Of a stretch of 64,000 nucleotides of DNA, positions 1-10,223 are shown one piece after another (position 1 is the stretch's first letter; each line of letters opens with the position of its first letter). Both the position numbers and the translations under genes were made by a program. Where the stretch lies: the NCBI GenBank assembly GCA_022836615.1, contig MU405249.1, positions 1-64,000 on the forward strand, written 5' to 3'. Under the pieces are notes generated by a model that made no database searches, was not told where the DNA came from, and was given only the letters and a program-made list of their open reading frames with translations. Source of the stretch: Annulohypoxylon bovei var. microspora. Lineage: Eukaryota; Ascomycota; Sordariomycetes; Xylariales; Hypoxylaceae.

Positions 1-541
1 TTAAGCGAATGAGACTCTTAATTGTCGGATAAACCACTAGACCAAAAGGAAGGTATTAATTATGAAATCATAATCTTATCTTATATCTGACAGATAGGTA
101 CCTACGCAAGTCATTCACAACAAGGTCATCACAATAACACAAAATTTAGGGAAATAAATGCAATTTTTATTGATGTATACGGAACAGTTTTAGGTCTTAT
201 CGACCGCCACCTTCCCTTCCTAAGATCTTGACGATCTCGTGTGCATCAAACTGGTATCTCAAATCCTGTTACGTGCCTGAACTCCAAACAATCCCTATGT
301 TCCGGTAGACTGAATCATTTGTGACGCCTCCTTATCGGATGGCAAAAATTGCCGAAAAGGCAGGAGAAAAGAAGAAGAGAATAGAAAAATCATGTGCGAT
401 GGATCCCTGGTTTCCACTATTTTAGGGATTCTTCACATGCGGCGTTTTGGACCCGCAGCTGCTTGGTGTGACGGTCGTCGTTTCTGTCGCAGTGCTTGTT
501 GAGTGAGTAAGGGTCCGGGAATGAGTCCCAGTAGCCACACT
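1..541. other. 3' flank of the GH55 gene, no gene seen
   Basis: This stretch lies beyond the stop codon of the glucanase gene, which is on the minus strand. It is AT-rich on the left and holds only short open frames with no recognisable protein. It probably contains the 3' untranslated region of the glucanase transcript. The left end of the window cuts intergenic DNA, so a gene further left cannot be judged. Confidence 0.5.
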
Positions 542-3379
542 TCATGGAGATTGGGAACAAGTTCCCGCCGCCGTAACCGTCTGGGTGATTGTGATCGTAA
601 CATCACCAGCATCACTGGAACTGCTAGCACTGCCAGAGCCGCCAGAGCCGCCAGCGCTGCCAGAACCGCCATCTGAGGTTTCCGAGGGAATAGGGATTGT
701 CGTCACAGATGTTGTCACGGATGCTGCCACAGACCCCGTCGCCGATGTACCGGCAGTCGACTCTCCACCAGGTTGAACATAGCTGCCTGCCGGTGTAGAA
801 GCCGGAGTAGCCGTGGCCTGGGTGTCAGTACCAATATTCGGGAAGCTGCCAGTTGAAGAACCTGAGCCTGAGCCTGAGCCTGAACCCGAATCGGAGCCAG
901 AGCCCGAGATCGAAGCTGACGAAGTTGCGGTAGTTCCAGAGAGTGTTGTCTCCGATGCCGACGTTGATGCCGAAATCGTGGCTGAAGCCACTCCTGTGCT
1001 GCTCGACCCTGTCAATTTGGAGCCAACGTCTACCTCGAACTTAGCGATAGCAGCACAAAAGTTGTTTCTGTTGTCTTTGTCGAGAACGGCGGACTGGCCA
1101 TCGACACTGATCATGTTCACTGAGGCCTTGGTGCTGATTCCATAGAGGTGAACTCCAGTAGATCCCTCGATGGAAATCATGTTGTCCTGGCAATTGTTTT
1201 GGTCCACACATTTCTGGCCATAATTGTTGAAGAAGCTGTATAGGCCAGTGCCATAGACATACACCGAAGATGAATTCGTGACGCGAAGACCCCAAGTGCG
1301 GGCACAGGTATCAGACGAACCGTCGCAAGACTTGTCAAAGTCAGGGTCGAGGAAGCCTTCAAGAACCGTGGCGCCTTCAGGAGCAGGGGGGTTGCCCTGG
1401 AAGTAAGCCGTCTCGGATTGAGCGATGCCAACGAAGACATTCTGAGCGTTGGAGATCTGGTAGTTGTACAAAATGCTGTGCTCCGAAGCAGTGCCCCACA
1501 ACCAGACAGGCTTCTGAGACTCGATCAGGACACCACGGCCGTTGAAGATGTTGATCTGCTTGTGGTCGTCCAAGTCAAGCTCGTGATCGGCAACCCAGAA
1601 CCAGCAGTTTTCAATGTACGTCGAGGCTGTCTGCGTGATGTGAAGCATCATGAAGGCACCCATACACTCGGGACTGGCGGTGGTTGTGACATTCTCGTTC
1701 TTGGCACACTTATCGGATTGCAGTTCGGTTCCAGCAGTCCCGCCAACACGGAAATGCACATCCCACATTCCAGCAGCGCCATTCGTAGAGCCCGCAAGGT
1801 TCCACTGCATAAGAATTGCTCCAGGAAGAGAACCTTTGGTTTCGATGATCAAATCCGACATCTCGACGTTACCGACGTCACCTGCCTCGCCAACTTGGAA
1901 GACAGGAACAGGCTTAGTCTGATCGGAGAATTTCTTGCCTGTAGCCATAAGAAGAGGCCACATCTCACCGGTGATCTTGATGTTCTTGGGGATTTTGACT
2001 GTGTCGGATATCAGGTACGCGCCGTGGTCGAAGTAGATGATGTCACCTTCCTTAGCATTGTCGAAGATTTTCTGGATCGCCGCAGTGTCATCGGTTTTGC
2101 CATCACCTTTGGCGCCAGCCGTCTTTACGCTAACGAAGCTGCTAGAAGGAATGGATTCATACTGAGGCTTGATGCGGGTGAAGAGTTTGCCATCATCGCC
2201 CAGAAGAACATTTGGTTTACGGACGTTGTCCTTGGCGGCCTGGATCGCTTTGCCTTCGCTACCATCGTACTGACGACCCTGAGTAAATCCTGTGATCTTC
2301 TGATTTCCCTGAAGAATGGCAGACTTATCCTTCGCGTACTGGATGGCAGTAGGGACAGACTCGGTCATGTCTACGTTCTCTACGATAAGGGTATTGTTGG
2401 TGTCGGGGTTCTCGGGCTTGTACAGAGTGTTGATTCCGACCGGGACGTTTGAGATCTTGCTATCGAGAAGAAGCAATGATCCAACCTTGATCACATCCAG
2501 AGAGTCGCTTGTCATGTCGATACCAATCTTTCCGCCATTGATCGTAATGTCTTGCATCAACCAAAGCCAGTTCCAGATCAAGTGGATGGCCGTGTTACAG
2601 TTGTTGAAGGTCATGTTGCGAGAAGTGTATTGCTGGCTGCCGATGTCAGCCCCGATACCTCCGCCGTTGAATGTCAGATCAGCCATGAAGCCACCAGATC
2701 CATTCTCGATGAACAAGCCTTTCTGCAAGTTATCATCGCTCGTGTCTGGATTCATCTCGAAGACGATATTCTGCAGACTAGTTGCCTGAGCGACTTGCCA
2801 ATGGATGCCGGCGCCTTTGTTGAGAGGCATGTCCTTGATGTCGATGATGAAGTTGCGAACCTGACGGAAGAAGTTGTTCTGGTTGACATACCAGTTCTCG
2901 GCAGGGTGTTTACCATAGTCATAGGGATTCCCATCGATGACAGCCATACCATCGAAGTTTGGCATGGCCTTGATAGTCGGGATGTCGTTCGCATCACCGA
3001 TGAATTGGGTGTAGTAGGTCTGGTTAATTGGCTGGCTGACCATGTAGACACCAGGAGGGAAATAGACAATTGCCGGGGTGATAGTTCGAGAATCGCAGTG
3101 GAGTGCACAACGGTTGCTGCCATCTTGAACAGCTAGGTTGAGGGCTTGGGTGTCGTCAGTAGTGCCGTCTCCTTTGGCGCCATAGTCCTTGACGTTGCGG
3201 AAGACCTTATAGCCAGCGTCGGCGTAGACGGCAACACCCTGACGTTTGATGTCGGCAACCCAGTAGTCGGAACCAGTACTCTGGCGCTGCTGCACAGCCG
3301 TCGACTGGCCAGCTTCCGCCGAACCGGAAAAGAGGCGTAAAGCCAAGAGGGATGCGGCGAGTACCTTGGAAAGACCCAT
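542..3379 (-). CDS. Secreted GH55 exo-beta-1,3-glucanase (tandem pectate-lyase-3 fold)
   Basis: A single uninterrupted frame of 945 codons. Residues 1-23 form a typical signal peptide with a hydrophobic core (LAASLLALRLF) before SAEAG, so the product should enter the secretory pathway. Two copies of the pectate_lyase_3 signature are visible, GAKGDGTTDD at 67-76 and GAKGDGKTDD near 423, the double beta-helix layout of glycoside hydrolase family 55. Known members remove glucose from the non-reducing end of beta-1,3-glucan (own wall remodelling, laminarin use or attack on other fungi). The last ~130 residues are a Ser/Thr/Gly-rich tail with a (GS)n run, probably O-glycosylated; I see no clear GPI signal. 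The length is at the long end for the family because of this tail. The ATG at 3377-3379 is the first before the signal peptide. The catalytic acid was not located. Family assignment is firm; biological target is inference. Confidence 0.93.
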   Translation of the reverse strand: MGLSKVLAASLLALRLFSGSAEAGQSTAVQQRQSTGSDYWVADIKRQGVAVYADAGYKVFRNVKDYGAKGDGTTDDTQALNLAVQDGSNRCALHCDSRTITPAIVYFPPGVYMVSQPINQTYYTQFIGDANDIPTIKAMPNFDGMAVIDGNPYDYGKHPAENWYVNQNNFFRQVRNFIIDIKDMPLNKGAGIHWQVAQATSLQNIVFEMNPDTSDDNLQKGLFIENGSGGFMADLTFNGGGIGADIGSQQYTSRNMTFNNCNTAIHLIWNWLWLMQDITINGGKIGIDMTSDSLDVIKVGSLLLLDSKISNVPVGINTLYKPENPDTNNTLIVENVDMTESVPTAIQYAKDKSAILQGNQKITGFTQGRQYDGSEGKAIQAAKDNVRKPNVLLGDDGKLFTRIKPQYESIPSSSFVSVKTAGAKGDGKTDDTAAIQKIFDNAKEGDIIYFDHGAYLISDTVKIPKNIKITGEMWPLLMATGKKFSDQTKPVPVFQVGEAGDVGNVEMSDLIIETKGSLPGAILMQWNLAGSTNGAAGMWDVHFRVGGTAGTELQSDKCAKNENVTTTASPECMGAFMMLHITQTASTYIENCWFWVADHELDLDDHKQINIFNGRGVLIESQKPVWLWGTASEHSILYNYQISNAQNVFVGIAQSETAYFQGNPPAPEGATVLEGFLDPDFDKSCDGSSDTCARTWGLRVTNSSSVYVYGTGLYSFFNNYGQKCVDQNNCQDNMISIEGSTGVHLYGISTKASVNMISVDGQSAVLDKDNRNNFCAAIAKFEVDVGSKLTGSSSTGVASATISASTSASETTLSGTTATSSASISGSGSDSGSGSGSGSGSSTGSFPNIGTDTQATATPASTPAGSYVQPGGESTAGTSATGSVAASVTTSVTTIPIPSETSDGGSGSAGGSGGSGSASSSSDAGDVTITITQTVTAAGTCSQSP
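863..905. repeat. Gly-Ser coding hexanucleotide repeat
   Basis: A repeat of the GAGCCT type (plus strand) inside the glucanase gene encodes the alternating Gly-Ser run of the C-terminal tail. It is a low-complexity linker prone to length change and has no separate function that I can see. Confidence 0.7.
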
Positions 3380-6300
3380 CTTGAAGGTAGTACCTGCTAT
3401 GCCTAGATAGGGTTCAAGGGTAATTCACACCGAAAAGAGTGTTGGTAGGACTGGTACTATTCATACAGTGTCAGCGCTGATGCTCCTCCAGGGAGGTTAT
3501 CGATGATAGAATAGATAAATAATGTAGCTAGTATGGACAGTAAAAGATGCAAAAAAATGTTGCTTATAATGTACTTGATGGCAAGGATAGTGGTGAAGGT
3601 AAAGGCGAAAAGTCAGAAAGGTCAGGAAGTGGAAGAAGATAAAAAGTAAGATGAAGTAGGTTCGTATTTGCAAGTTTGATCTACTTGTGAATATGGCAAG
3701 TCGAGAGTTCGTGAACAATAGTGATTGTTCATGAACAGAGTGGAAGAAAACAAGGACAGCGACGTGATACGTGGGCTTTGTGTGTAGTGACTCGAGGAGT
3801 GAATTAAGGACGATGTGTTTGTGTGCTAAACAAAAGAAGACAATGGGAATGAGCTCGAATCAAAGACTTACTAGTCACGACAAATCTTGGTGTTGTTTGT
3901 TGTGAGACCCTTGTGTCCAATCGGCGATGTCAATGGCCTGACCAATTCCAGGGTCGGGTCAGTGGTGGTCTTTGAAAGTGTCGAATAACGAATGACTAAA
4001 TGAGTGACCGTGGTCAAAAGGTGTCGTAGGACGAGAGAATGGACGGTCAAACTAGTGACCAAGAACAGAAAGAAAAAAAGAATGTTGGAGGGACGGCGAG
4101 ATAAAGGTAAGATGTAGGAAGTGTGGTGTTGAGGGGAAGGTTTTTTTTACAAGGAAGAAATTCGACGATGGTAAGTTAGGTAGGTAGGTAACGAAAAGGG
4201 TGGGTAACCTGAATCGGGAAATATACGACTGACCGCCCATGCATCAATGATATTTATAACGATTGAATTAGGTACGTCAGGTACCTCACTAATGGCAGGT
4301 ACGTCCAATAAATAACACGGCGTCCCTACCTACCTTCGTACACTTGCCTCAACATCTTGTAACTAATTGTGAAGGTACGTACCTCGAGTGACAGTTCCCC
4401 AGGCTGTGATTTCTTTTTCTTCAAAGATCCAACTGCCACATGGTTATAACACAGTGTGTAACCTTTTAATCCGATCCAATGAAAACTACAGCCCTTGACG
4501 AAAGTAGTAACCACTGGCTAGTAGCTGCTGTAATATGCACGAATGTTCGTATGTTTGTGTTGATTTATTTGAATTATCGCCGTATTCTATGTACATATCC
4601 ATCCCTAATACTGATACGATGCTTTAAACGAAGACATCATGTGGGTAATAATCCCCAGTCGTTATATTTGTGTATAACAAGCCTACCGGGAGGGGGCGGC
4701 GTTGAACCACTCATATTGCCAAGATGCACATTCTCAGGTTGAACGGTCGAGACTTGACGAGGCTCTACGAAGGAACAGATCCTTGATTAGGTTCTAATGG
4801 CACGCTACTCTACTTGCCTACATTTACAAAACTACCCAGGTACCTAATGTGACCACTCGGTACATAGTTGGTCATGGATAATCAGATCGAGAGTATGATA
4901 TCTATTGGTGTTGGTGATATGTAGGAAATATCAATGAGAGCTGACCCGAAGACTTGGAGTGTAACATTTCAAGCTGCTAATATCACATTCAATGGCAGTC
5001 GCATCACCAACATTTCGTCATTGGCAGCTAATGCTCCATGTTCCTGCAGGAAACTCTACAGGGGCCATGTCGATCCTCAGCGATCCGCATTTCTTTGTGG
5101 CCTATCATTACGCGGCATAAAGAAATCCAACTCCCAATTAGGTACGTACTTTCGTACTGTGGTTTCGAAATTTTAGATACATGTGTACTTGTACCTAGGC
5201 ATCTAGGTTACTTCGGGCTAGAAACTTCCACAGTGAGCAGTTTGTTTAGATTTCCACTGGAACCCTCTCAAAAGATGGAGAGATAATACCATAAGGACAG
5301 CTATTTTTTCAGAGACAGTAGCAGATGATGTTATTTAGGGTCCGTGAAGAATCTTGGTATTAGTTTTAGCTACAAAGCGAGAAAGCCTGCAGGAACCATC
5401 CATCCCATATTTCAGGTGATCGACTTTGGGGGCGGCTACCATTATCGATAGCCCCTGGGGGCTAATAGGGCTGCAAGCCACTTGACTTACACCGTTCCTA
5501 GCGCCTAGGTAATTTTCAATTGCTCACTCCCTTGTCCCTGTTCCGGTAATCATGATTGTACAGCAGCGGTTTACGGAAGCAAACCGTTGGACAACTCGTT
5601 TCTCGAGCTCAAACTAAGCTTCATGCCGACGGAAACTTGCATATATTCGTACTACTATATAAATTCACCTAGACTTGATATGATTTGACTGGTCAAGTCT
5701 ATAGTAGAACGGCATGATAACACTACATGCTAATCACTAAGTTCAAGTAGAAATTGTTGCTTGGCCAGGTGAGGATAGTTAGAATCAAGCCACCCCGTCC
5801 TGTGGTGCGATGCTAAGCATGTCAAGATCAGGATTATACTGCATGTCAGGCAATATGCTTGACACGCAGTGCGGCCACACTCATTCAAATCAACTCCGTA
5901 AAGAGATCCCTAGGCAATCTCAGCTCCGATCTAAACTACCTAGATTTCATCCCCTTACATACTAGTATTTATATGTCTAGGAGAAGAGTAATGTCCGGCA
6001 CATCCATAAACGACATCTGATATTTAAACCTGATCCGGGCTGCCCGGGACAGAATCTAACAAGATTATCTAATTCCGGATCGAGGTTGCTCACTGATCAC
6101 AACCGATATTCATTCGAGTTAAAAGCATGAAAATTTTCTATGTCAGTTTTCAAATCTGACCACATCGTACCTAGATAGATAATAATTAGCATGTCCTAAT
6201 GATGCAAAGCATTCGGCCAACCAACATGGTCAAGCCAGGGCCGCATGAAACGACGCTATCGCACAATCAAAATTACGGATCTTGTTCAATTAACTCGATT

Positions 6301-7218
6301 CATTCCCCCTTTTCTCATTGACTCTCACCACCGAACTTCTCCACACATGGTATCTCCATCTACCTACAATCCACGGCCAACCAGAAGAGAGGATTCATCA
6401 GTTATAGTATGATATAGCATGACATATCGACCTGCCAATCTGTGTTTCGAAACATCTTTTTAGTGCGCTTTCCCTCCTGAATTGGGGTTTGGTGTGCGGT
6501 AAATAATTAAGGGTCCGTGTTTCATCGGCGCTAGGAATTCGGATCGCGCGGGGTCGTCGCAACCAAGGCACAGCCCTAGGAAGGTCCCACTTGCTATTTT
6601 AGGCCATAGAGAGGCCCGTTCGGGCGGCTACGCACCACGTAGATCGGCTCTGTTCCGTGGAGAAATTCTGGATCGAGGGAAGCTCGGAACCCTTTTTTTC
6701 TGTGATTGGTGAGGGTTTTTAGTCTTCCTACTGTAGAAAGACAGAAGCAAATTCTTGTTAAAAACAAACAATTCGAGAATCTCTTTGAGCTTCTTGGGAC
6801 TCTCGGGCCTATGATTTCCACAGAATGTCGAGCTATTGCTATTTTAAAATGAAAGGCCACCTAGACGCTACGCTGTGTAACAAGAATCACTACCCCTTAT
6901 AAGAGCTGTAAGATGGTCACAAGCCACAATATTCCAAGGGCGGCAAATTTATGGCGGTACGAGATCGTGAATATACTAGGTAACTCGACACCTTGATTTA
7001 GACAGGACGTGGGATTAGTGGGAGTAGTTGACAAGCTAGTACTTGTCTACAAATCTAAGAGTCACATAATACACCTCACCTCTCGGACCTCTCAAGGGAT
7101 AGATTGCAGATTGCGAACAGAAAATGAATGTAATAACATTATCACTAACTTGACCAGTCGTAACCGACAATATACATCCGAATCACCCGCAACCCACACG
7201 CACCTACATCTCACCCCC
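3380..7218. other. 3.8 kb gap with no recognisable gene
   Basis: The left part should contain the promoter of the glucanase gene, including the paired palindromes at 3707-3736. The rest is AT-rich with many short words of the GGTACC, TAGGTAGGTA and GTACGTACCT kind (for example near 4170, 4270 and 4370) and a partial TACCTAGG site near 5192. An inverted repeat with 9-bp arms lies at 5670-5678 and 5693-5701. The open frames here are short (88 codons or fewer, e.g. 6594-6860 on the minus strand) and none resembles a known protein or a transposon. Confidence 0.6.
3707..3736. promoter_or_regulatory. Pair of GTTC(R)TGAAC palindromes upstream of GH55
   Basis: GTTCGTGAAC (3707-3716) and GTTCATGAAC (3727-3736) are each palindromic or nearly so and sit two helical turns apart, about 330 bp before the glucanase start codon. 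The spacing and symmetry are those expected of a site for a dimeric regulator. No known fungal regulator is assigned, and a cruciform or chance origin is possible. Confidence 0.3.
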
Positions 7219-8298
7219 TTACACCCTGCCCTGCCGGCTCTTCATCAACGGCTGTATCTCCTTCCCAAAGGCGTCCACGCCCGCCAGAAAATCATCAAAC
7301 GTGAGCATAATCCCCTTCGTCCCCTCCACGCCAGCAACCTCGTCCAGCATGCGCGCCACGCTCGCGTAGGACCCGATCAGTGTGCCCATGTTGAGATTCA
7401 CCGCGCCCTCGGGCAGCTCGAGGCTCTTGGCCGTGGAGTGCGCGTCGGCCTTGACGTCCTTAGACGACTGCGACTTCATCCAGGCCAGGGCCTCCTCGTC
7501 CACGCCCTCATTGTACAGCTTCCACTTCGCCTGGGCCTTGTCGTCGGTCTCGTCCGCGATGACCATGAACAGGACGTACGAGCCGACGTCCCGGCCCGTC
7601 GCCTTCGCCGCCTCGACCAGGCGCGCCGTCGCCTGCCCGAACGCCGTCGGGGTATTAATCCCGGCGCCCAGCGCGAAGTTGTAGTCCGCGAGCTGGGAGG
7701 CGAACTCGATGCCGCGGCCGGACTGGCCGGCCGCGACGATCTTGACGCCGTCCTTGGGGCGCGGCGACAGCTTGCAGTCGTCCATCGTGAAGTGGGCGCC
7801 CTTGAGGTCGGAGGCGCCGGTGTCCCAGAGCTGGCGCATGACCTGCACGTACTCGGTCGCGTAGTCGTAGCGGTACCCGAAGTACTGGTCGCCGGGCCAC
7901 AGGCCCATCTGCGAGTACTCGGCCGACTGCCAGCCGGTCACGATGTTGACGCCGAAGCGGCCGGGCGCCACCGAGTCGACCGTCGTGGCCATGCGGGCGA
8001 CGACGGCCGGGGGCAGCGTGAGGATGGCCGCCGACGCGAACAGCTTGATCTTGGACGTCACGGCGGCCAGCGCAGACATCAGCGTGAAGGACTCCAGGTT
8101 GTGGTCCCAGAACTCGCTCTTGCCGCCGAACCCGCGGAGCTTGATCATAGATAGCGCGAAGTCGAAGCCATACGCTTCCGCCTTCTGGACGATCTGCTTG
8201 TTCAGCTCAAAGCTAGGCATGTACTGCGGCGACGTCGTTGATATGAGCCAGCCATTGTTGCCGATGGGGATGAAGACACCGATATCTACAGTCGACAT
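7219..8298 (-). CDS. RutA-like FMN-dependent pyrimidine (uracil) oxygenase
   Basis: One intronless frame of 359 residues, the length of bacterial RutA. It belongs to the bacterial-luciferase-like FMN monooxygenases. The N-terminal PIGNNGWLIS (11-20), KLRGFGGKSEFWDHNLES (53-70), N118 with TGWQ (121-124), GYRYDY (141-146), YVLFMVIADETDD and the C-terminal TFDDFL block are as I recall them in RutA, well beyond general family likeness. Bacterial RutA uses O2 and reduced FMN to open the uracil ring at the N3-C4 amide, giving a ureidoacrylate-type product. No flavin reductase (RutF), RutB-type hydrolase or uracil permease is visible in the window; the enzyme may use a reductase encoded elsewhere. 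Only 586 bp separate its start from the divergent ATP adenylyltransferase gene. No targeting signal is seen, so it is probably cytosolic. Uracil as substrate, and origin by transfer from bacteria, are inference. Confidence 0.92.
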   Translation of the reverse strand: MSTVDIGVFIPIGNNGWLISTTSPQYMPSFELNKQIVQKAEAYGFDFALSMIKLRGFGGKSEFWDHNLESFTLMSALAAVTSKIKLFASAAILTLPPAVVARMATTVDSVAPGRFGVNIVTGWQSAEYSQMGLWPGDQYFGYRYDYATEYVQVMRQLWDTGASDLKGAHFTMDDCKLSPRPKDGVKIVAAGQSGRGIEFASQLADYNFALGAGINTPTAFGQATARLVEAAKATGRDVGSYVLFMVIADETDDKAQAKWKLYNEGVDEEALAWMKSQSSKDVKADAHSTAKSLELPEGAVNLNMGTLIGSYASVARMLDEVAGVEGTKGIMLTFDDFLAGVDAFGKEIQPLMKSRQGRV

Positions 8299-8884
8299 CT
8301 TTTCTGTGTACCTGTTTCAGTTGCGAGGAGTAATGTTCGAGTGTCGCACAAGCGGAGGAGTATCTACATCTTTTGTGAGACGTTGACCAAGCCCCTCATC
8401 GTCTCTGCCACTACCCATATAGGGAGTATATAATCCTGTACTCATGCGATCTTCGGCATGTTTCCTTGTTAACCCCGCCCATCAAGTCCAGCTTGATAGA
8501 TAAGCTCCCGTATCTTCTCTGGTTGATGTAGGTTACATTCATATTCACATGCGCTATACCCAGGTAGATACATTAGATATGTACGTAAGAAGATCGTCTG
8601 TAATTATCTACCCCATCTTACAAGAGTGGTGGACGTATCTAGGCGAAATGAGATATTACACCGGAAACTTCATGCTCGGGGGTTATGATGCGAACGGAAG
8701 CTCGATTAGGTATTGAGGGAAGATTGAGCTTATGTAAGGTGTATCCAGCTGGCATCAGCTGGCAAGAATTCCACGATCCCAAATACGGAACTCCGACTAT
8801 CTTGCATGTGGTGATGATGTAACACCCTAGATCCGATACGACCTCTCGCCAACCTACCTAATTATATCACGATACCTACTTGCT
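8299..8884. promoter_or_regulatory. Divergent promoter region between the RutA-like and Apa2-like genes
   Basis: The two genes are transcribed away from each other across 586 bp, so this segment must hold both promoters. It is AT-richer than the RutA-like gene. I see no diagnostic regulator site. Confidence 0.5.
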
Positions 8885-9921
8885 ATGATGGCAGAAATGG
8901 GACGCCCAGTCGCGCCGCCAAATCTCCCAGCTCTCGTTAAAGCAGCTTTCGACAAAGCGCGAGTCAATGGCGACGTGTCGTACTACCCAACGCAAGTCGC
9001 CATCTTGACACCCGGTCCCATAGCTGTGAGCGCATCCCTCCCTCATCAAGCCTCTAGCCCGTACTGCAGCAATAACTAACTATCTGCCCGTCTGTTTGTC
9101 TGTATTAGTTCCAGCTTCGATACGCACCCTCCCTCGCCTTGAAGCCCAAAGCGACAAAACCCAAAGTGCCCAACGGGAAACCGTTCAATCCCTTCGAGAA
9201 CCCCTCTCCTTCCATGCTCATATCCGAGCTGCCGCCATCCCACAGACTAGTCCTGAACAAATTTGCCATCGTGCCGGAACACGTCATCCTAGTTACCAAG
9301 GAGGTCAAGCCGCAGACGCACGTTCTAGAAAGTAACGACATAGACGCGACGTTCGCTTGTATCCAGACATACCATGCGGACGGACAGGAGCTATTCGCGT
9401 TCTTCAATTCGGGGCCCCATTCTGGAGCTAGTCAGCCGCATAGGCACCTACAGTTGCTACCTGTCGAACGCATGAGAGATGGCTTGGACAGCATAGATCA
9501 GGGCAGCGAGTGGAGCGTGCTAGCAGAGACGCTCACCGGGCCTGGAAAAGTGCTGCCGTTCAATATATTTACGACGAGCATGCGTTCTGATATGAGCGCA
9601 AAAGAGAGGCATAGCGCGTACCTAGAGCTGTATAGACGTGCTACCAAGTCTGTGTTTCCAGACAGAGAAGTGAAAGATGAAGGTGAGGCCCAGATCAGCT
9701 ACAACTTCGCGATGACGAGCAGTACCATGGCCTTATGTCCGAGAACAGCAGAGGGTGTGATGATTAAGAACAAGTCTGGTGAGGACATTGGTCAAGTTTC
9801 ACTCAATGGAACGGTTCTAGCTGGCACCGCCCTTGTCAAAAACCAGGCTGAATGGGATGCATTGAGAGAAGATCCTGACATGTTGCTCGATGTCCTCAAA
9901 GGAATCGGCTTGCCTCCTTAG
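8885..9921 (+). CDS. Apa2-like ATP adenylyltransferase / Ap4A phosphorylase
   Basis: Two exons, 8885-9025 and 9109-9921, give 317 residues. The 83-bp intron has donor GTGAGC, a TAACTAAC branch site and acceptor TTAG, and the phase closes exactly. The protein carries the HIT-superfamily nucleotidyl-transfer motif SQPHRHLQLLP, with His158, His160 and Gln162, in the form used by the yeast Apa1/Apa2 group. Upstream segments such as FNPFENPSPSMLISELPPSH and VPEHVILVTKE also fit that group. These enzymes phosphorolyse diadenosine tetraphosphate to ATP and ADP and can run as ADP-sulfurylase; they act in the cytosol. The size is close to the usual ~320 residues. Start: two adjacent methionine codons, MMAEM; the first is used. 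Function is confident at family level. Confidence 0.9.
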
Positions 9922-10223
9922 GGGAAGTTAATAGGCAACTACTAGCAGGAAGTGTGAATAGATATGAAAACCCGACTATTGGGTGCTGACTGTGAGGTCT
10001 TTGTATTATCTTTGCTACCTAAGATAGGGAGGTCCTATTTCGAGGTCCTATTGTTGTAAGTACATACCGATCCTTTGTTTTCCTCATTAATTACATTGCC
10101 TAAATCCTAATGCACACGTTTTTGTAGGTTCCGTTCCTATCATACACACTCGAAACCAACACGCATACTTCATCCAGTCCAACTCACTTATTGATAGCCA
10201 AGTGAGTAGGTAGTCAGCTGAGC
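9922..10223. other. Convergent 3' flanks
   Basis: About 300 bp lie between the stop codons of the Apa2-like gene (+) and the Myb-like gene (-). They probably contain both 3' untranslated regions. No other feature is seen. Confidence 0.5.

Noticed and set aside
1418..2452. 344-codon open frame on the plus strand opposite the GH55 gene
   Set aside because: It is the mirror of a strongly coding frame, has no domain, and the minus-strand glucanase is unmistakable.
6594..6860. 88-codon minus-strand frame as a transposon or small-protein gene
   Set aside because: No recognisable motif, no flanking repeats, and stops close by in all sensible extensions.
7009..8154. 381-codon open frame on the plus strand opposite the RutA-like gene
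   Set aside because: Arg/His/Leu/Val-rich translation typical of the antisense of a GC-rich gene; no start context and no known motif.
7219..8298. High GC content as evidence that the RutA-like gene was transferred
   Set aside because: The ADH, p62, EXPERA, DUF8004-type and Zn2Cys6 genes in the same window have similarly GC-rich stretches, so composition is not informative.
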